Positions 5,289 to 8,444 of a stretch of DNA of 8,444 bases are shown piece by piece; position 1 is the first letter of the stretch, and the number at the start of each line of letters is the position of its first letter. Under the pieces are notes generated by a model. It saw only the letters and a list, made by a program, of their open reading frames with translations. It was not told the origin of the DNA and ran no database searches. The DNA lies in contig JAUVTM010000075.1 of the NCBI GenBank assembly GCA_030601545.1, positions 1 to 8,444 of the forward strand. Direction: 5' to 3'. Source of the stretch: Syntrophobacterales bacterium (GTDB taxonomy: Bacteria; Desulfobacterota; Syntrophobacteria; BM002). Position numbers and translations under genes: made by a program.

Positions 5289-6500
5289 ATGCCGGAATAC
5301 ACATGGAGAGGGGTCAATCGTAAGGGAAAAAAGAAGAAGGGTGAGATGGAAGCTGACAGCGAAAATTTTGTTCGCCTCACCCTAAGGCGTCAGGGTATTG
5401 AGCCCACTAAGATCAAACCGAAAGCCAAAGACCTATTTGCAAACGTCAAGTTTCTACAGCCCAAGGTGACTGAAAAGGATATCGTGATTATGACCCGCCA
5501 GTTCGCGACCATGATTGACGCGGGTCTGCCATTGGTTCAGTGTCTGGAGATTCTCTTCAGCCAGCAAGACAATCGCACCTTTAAAAGGATACTGAAGAAC
5601 ATAAAAGAGGACGTTGAGGAAGGGTCCACCTTTGCTGATGCTTTGAAGCGGCATCCTGATGTCTTTGACAACCTTTTTGTAAACCTTGTGGCCGCGGGCG
5701 AGATCGGTGGTATTCTGGATATCATCTTGAATCGGCTGGCGGCTTACATCGAGAAGGCTGCCAAATTGAAGAAAAAGGTCAAAGGAGCCATGACCTACCC
5801 AATCGTGGTTACGGTTATTGCCGTTATGGTGGTGGCGGTCATCCTTATTTTTGTGATCCCGGTGTTCGAGTCAATGTTCGCCGACTTCGGCAGAGCACTA
5901 CCTGTTCCCACCCAGATAGTAGTAGCGATGAGTGAGTTTCTCCAAAACTATATTCTCTACATCGTCGTCGGATTCGTTCTGTTTATATTTGCCTTCAGGC
6001 GATTCTATAAAACTGACAAAGGCCGAGCGCTGGTGGACAGGCTGATCCTCAAACTTCCCGTTTTCGGCATGCTGATCCGCAAGGTTGCTGTGGCCAAGTT
6101 CACCCGCACCCTGGGCACTATGATTAGCAGTGGTGTCCCAATCCTGGATAGTCTGGAAATTGTAGCAGCTACTGCTGGTAATATGACCATCGAGGAGGCA
6201 ATCCGGGAAACCAGGCAAAGCATCAGTGAGGGCCGGACCATCGCCGAGCCCTTGGCCGACAGTGAGGTCTTCCCGTCCATGGTTGTGCAGATGATCTCGG
6301 TGGGTGAAGCCACTGGCGCCTTGGACACCATGTTGAGCAAAATTGCCGATTTCTATGATGATGAAGTTGATGCAGCCGTTGACGCTCTCACCGCCATGCT
6401 CGAACCGTTCATGATGGTTTTTCTGGGAGGCACCATAGGTGGTCTCGTGGTTGCCATGTATCTCCCCATATTTCAGATGGCCGGGGCCATGGGTGGCTGA
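5289..6500 (+). CDS. pilC: Type IV pilus inner-membrane platform protein PilC
   Basis: PilC is the polytopic inner-membrane protein on which PilB acts to insert pilins into the growing fibre. The 403-aa length is typical. It begins with the family opening PEYTWRGVNRKGKKKKGEMEA. Two GspF (T2SSF) domains follow, at about 70-190 (starting near VIMTRQFATMIDAGLPL) and 270-395 (starting near FTRTLGTMISSGVPILDSLE); their internal similarity is visible. Hydrophobic segments lie at about 169-192, 221-237 and 373-395. AAAGGAG (5277-5283) is 5 nt before the ATG. The stop is only 6 nt before pilS, so both are surely on one transcript. GspF of type II secretion is the paralogous alternative; neighbours point to PilC. 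Confidence 0.94.
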   Translation: MPEYTWRGVNRKGKKKKGEMEADSENFVRLTLRRQGIEPTKIKPKAKDLFANVKFLQPKVTEKDIVIMTRQFATMIDAGLPLVQCLEILFSQQDNRTFKRILKNIKEDVEEGSTFADALKRHPDVFDNLFVNLVAAGEIGGILDIILNRLAAYIEKAAKLKKKVKGAMTYPIVVTVIAVMVVAVILIFVIPVFESMFADFGRALPVPTQIVVAMSEFLQNYILYIVVGFVLFIFAFRRFYKTDKGRALVDRLILKLPVFGMLIRKVAVAKFTRTLGTMISSGVPILDSLEIVAATAGNMTIEEAIRETRQSISEGRTIAEPLADSEVFPSMVVQMISVGEATGALDTMLSKIADFYDDEVDAAVDALTAMLEPFMMVFLGGTIGGLVVAMYLPIFQMAGAMGG

Positions 6501-6506
6501 TCAACC

Positions 6507-8261
6507 ATGTCTGAGCTGGAACAGGATTCGACAGAGCACAACAAAGAGCTTCTGGGGAGAATCAAGTGGCTCATGCTCCTCAGGCTGCTTTTTGCCACCT
6601 TTCTCCTTGTTGCCACCGTTGTTGTTCAGGCAAGAGCTTATCCCGCCTTCTTTAATACCTCGCTTGCCTCTTTATACATTCTCACCGGGGTCATCTATTT
6701 TCTGACTCTTTGCTATGCCCTGTTGCTAGACCGCATCAAGAGATACGTTCTTTTTGCTTATGTGCAGCTCGTTTTCGATGTACTTTTCGTGACGGCATTG
6801 ATCTACGTCACCGGAGGCATCGAAAGCATTTTTTCGTTCATGTACATACTCACAATTATCAATGCTGCCATCATGCTCTACCGTCGTGGAGGCCTCCTCA
6901 TAGCCTCGGCTAGCAGTATAGGTTACGGCTCCCTGTTGGATCTCCAATATTTCGGCGTTGTTCATCCATATTACACCCGCGCTTCCGAGCTGATGACCTA
7001 CACCATTGGCTACTACTTCTATACCCTGCTGATGAACATTGCCGCCTTTTATCTGGTGGCTTTCTTGAGCAGTTATCTGACTGAGGAACTTCGCCGCAGT
7101 AGCGTCAAGCTGAAAGCAAAGCAGTATGATTTGGACCAACTTGAACTGCTGAACCGCAATATTGTCCAAAGTATCAATAGTGGGCTTATAACTCTGAACA
7201 ATGAGCTAAAAATCACCTATGTCAATCCGGCAACCGAGTTGATTTTGGGGCTCAGCAATGAGGAACTGGAGGTGAGTTACATCGGTGATGTCTTCCCAGC
7301 AATTGTCCCGCGTTTGCGTCTGGGCGACCAAGGCGGAGGCAATGATGTTGTGGCTCATCGCCAGGAGGGAATTGACATTGAGTTCGATCGACGAGATGGG
7401 ACCAGGCTCCATCTGGGGTTCTCCCAATCGGTTCTCAGGGATCCGGGGGGAGATGAAATAGGATTGATCTTAATATTTCAGGATCTCACTGAATTTCGTC
7501 AGATGCAGGACCAGGTGCGACGGATGGACCGACTGGCAGTGGCGGGTGAACTTGCAGCTGGCATTGCGCATGAGATTAGAAATCCCCTTGCTTCGCTTAG
7601 CGGCTCCATACAGATGCTCAGGGACGAGATGGATTTTGGACCGATGCAACAGCGGCTGATGGACATCACCATGCGGGAAGCGGAAAGGCTCAATGCACTG
7701 GTGAACGAATTTCTCCTTTTTTCCCGGCCGGAAAAAGCGGTGGATCGATCGGTGGAGGTGAACGAGGTCATTGACGATACTTTAGAGATGCTGAAAAACA
7801 GCCCGGAGCTCTCCCGGACTATTCGTATTGAAAAGAATCTGAACAAAAACCTATGGGTTCACATTGATTCTCAACGACTCCAGCAGGTGATCTGGAACCT
7901 AGTGCTCAACGCTGTCCAAGAAATGAAAAACAGCGGTCGCCTCTCCGTCGCCACTGCTATCCGTACGAAGCGAGGATCAGGAAACTCTCCCCGAGACTAT
8001 GCCCGGGACAGGCAGGAAAAGCTGGCCGAAATTTCTATTTCAGACACAGGCCCAGGGATTCTGCCGGAGAATCAGGGTAAAGTGTTCGATCCGTTCTTTA
8101 CCACCAAAGACCAGGGTACGGGTCTGGGCCTGACCATCGTTCACCGGATTGTGGAGAACTATGGTGGTAAGATCTTCCTCACCAGCGACGGACGCAGTGG
8201 TACTACCTTCACGCTACACTTCCCTTTGGCAGAGGAAGACCCCCAAGATAGACCTCAGTAG
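6507..8261 (+). CDS. pilS: PilS-like membrane sensor histidine kinase
   Basis: This is an NtrB-type sensor kinase that, by family and position, should control pilin expression through the sigma-54 activator PilR. In Pseudomonas, PilS senses the level of PilA in the membrane. The 584-aa protein has six predicted TM segments (about 21-41, 53-74, 82-102, 108-124, 128-150 and 163-190). A charged helix (192-212) leads to a PAS domain (about 213-325). The HisKA motif GIAHEIRNPLASLSG carries the phospho-acceptor His355. The ATPase domain has the N box NLVLN (464-468), G1 DTGPGI (513-518), FDPFFTTK, and G2 GTGLGL (537-542). ATG 6507 lies 6 nt after the pilC stop with only a weak GGGTGG upstream, suggesting translational coupling. 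pilR usually follows directly but does not in the 183 nt seen. PilS is the best call, though a related NtrB-like kinase is possible. Confidence 0.86.
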   Translation: MSELEQDSTEHNKELLGRIKWLMLLRLLFATFLLVATVVVQARAYPAFFNTSLASLYILTGVIYFLTLCYALLLDRIKRYVLFAYVQLVFDVLFVTALIYVTGGIESIFSFMYILTIINAAIMLYRRGGLLIASASSIGYGSLLDLQYFGVVHPYYTRASELMTYTIGYYFYTLLMNIAAFYLVAFLSSYLTEELRRSSVKLKAKQYDLDQLELLNRNIVQSINSGLITLNNELKITYVNPATELILGLSNEELEVSYIGDVFPAIVPRLRLGDQGGGNDVVAHRQEGIDIEFDRRDGTRLHLGFSQSVLRDPGGDEIGLILIFQDLTEFRQMQDQVRRMDRLAVAGELAAGIAHEIRNPLASLSGSIQMLRDEMDFGPMQQRLMDITMREAERLNALVNEFLLFSRPEKAVDRSVEVNEVIDDTLEMLKNSPELSRTIRIEKNLNKNLWVHIDSQRLQQVIWNLVLNAVQEMKNSGRLSVATAIRTKRGSGNSPRDYARDRQEKLAEISISDTGPGILPENQGKVFDPFFTTKDQGTGLGLTIVHRIVENYGGKIFLTSDGRSGTTFTLHFPLAEEDPQDRPQ

Positions 8262-8364
8262 CTTACCTATAGCAGGAGTTTCCCCATTTTTTTGTTGGTA
8301 TGGGTATATTAAGAATAATTGAGACAAATCCACCTGGACATTCCTTGTGTTTGTTCTGGAGTGA

Positions 8365-8393
8365 CTGGCGGAAGGTCTGTGCCACTTCCGCAG
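8365..8393. other. Hairpin downstream of pilS (first)
   Basis: CGGAAG (8369-8374) pairs with CTTCCG (8385-8390). The stem extends with CTG (8365-8367) and CAG (8391-8393) if G8368 is bulged, leaving a 10-nt loop. No T-run follows, so it is not a standard terminator. It lies about 100 nt after the pilS stop. Confidence 0.45.
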
Positions 8394-8415
8394 CTGTGGG
8401 TGGGGGAGCCCCTGG

Positions 8416-8436
8416 CCCCGTTCCGCAGGAACGGGG
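8416..8436. other. Strong GC-rich hairpin at the right edge
   Basis: CCCCGTTCC (8416-8424) pairs perfectly with GGAACGGGG (8428-8436) around a GCA loop: nine base pairs, mostly GC. The eight bases after it show no T-tract, but the window ends at 8444. It may be a terminator stem, a REP-like extragenic palindrome, or part of an element that continues beyond the window. Confidence 0.55.
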
Positions 8437-8444
8437 AACAGGGA

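Noticed and set aside
8271..8297. Possible terminator or start (CAGGAG ... T7) just after pilS
   Set aside because: No stable stem precedes the T-run, and no ATG or GTG follows the AGGAG at a usable distance.
8361..8444. Open frame from GTG 8361 running off the right edge, preceded by CTGGAG
   Set aside because: Its 28 visible codons do not resemble the PilR receiver start or any family I recognise, and they cover both hairpins; too short to call.

Overview
The window looks like a chromosomal housekeeping stretch from a Gram-negative bacterium, most likely a delta-proteobacterial lineage (Desulfobacterota-like). This is an inference from gene content and order (rplM-rpsI-argC, then truA, then a pilB-pilC-pilS type IV pilus cluster), the style of the protein sequences and the roughly even base composition. 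No taxon can be fixed from sequence inspection alone. All six genes I accept lie on the + strand.

Left part (1-947): the ribosomal protein pair rplM (L13) and rpsI (S9), each with a good Shine-Dalgarno sequence. The pair is closed by a textbook intrinsic terminator. Middle part (948-3083): argC (arginine biosynthesis), preceded by a strong inverted repeat, and truA (tRNA pseudouridine synthase). The argC-truA spacer holds an 8-bp tandem repeat followed at once by a seven-unit heptanucleotide array (consensus ATGACCC). The truA start codon lies inside this array.

Right part (3084-8261): a 357-nt non-coding region with a good sigma-54-type (-24/-12) promoter candidate, a possible upstream activator palindrome and a hairpin that places the Shine-Dalgarno in its loop. 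It leads into pilB (extension ATPase with N-terminal MshEN-like repeats), pilC (inner-membrane platform protein) and pilS (six-TM sensor histidine kinase with PAS domain). PilB powers pilus assembly through PilC. PilS would normally signal to a sigma-54 activator, PilR, which is not in the window, so a sigma-54 promoter before pilB makes regulatory sense. No pilT lies between pilB and pilC. The last 183 nt (8262-8444) contain no recognisable gene but carry two hairpins.

I see no CRISPR array, tRNA, rRNA, transposase or obvious undescribed multi-gene system. The most unusual features are small: the start-codon repeat array at truA, the inverted repeat before argC, and the pilB leader.
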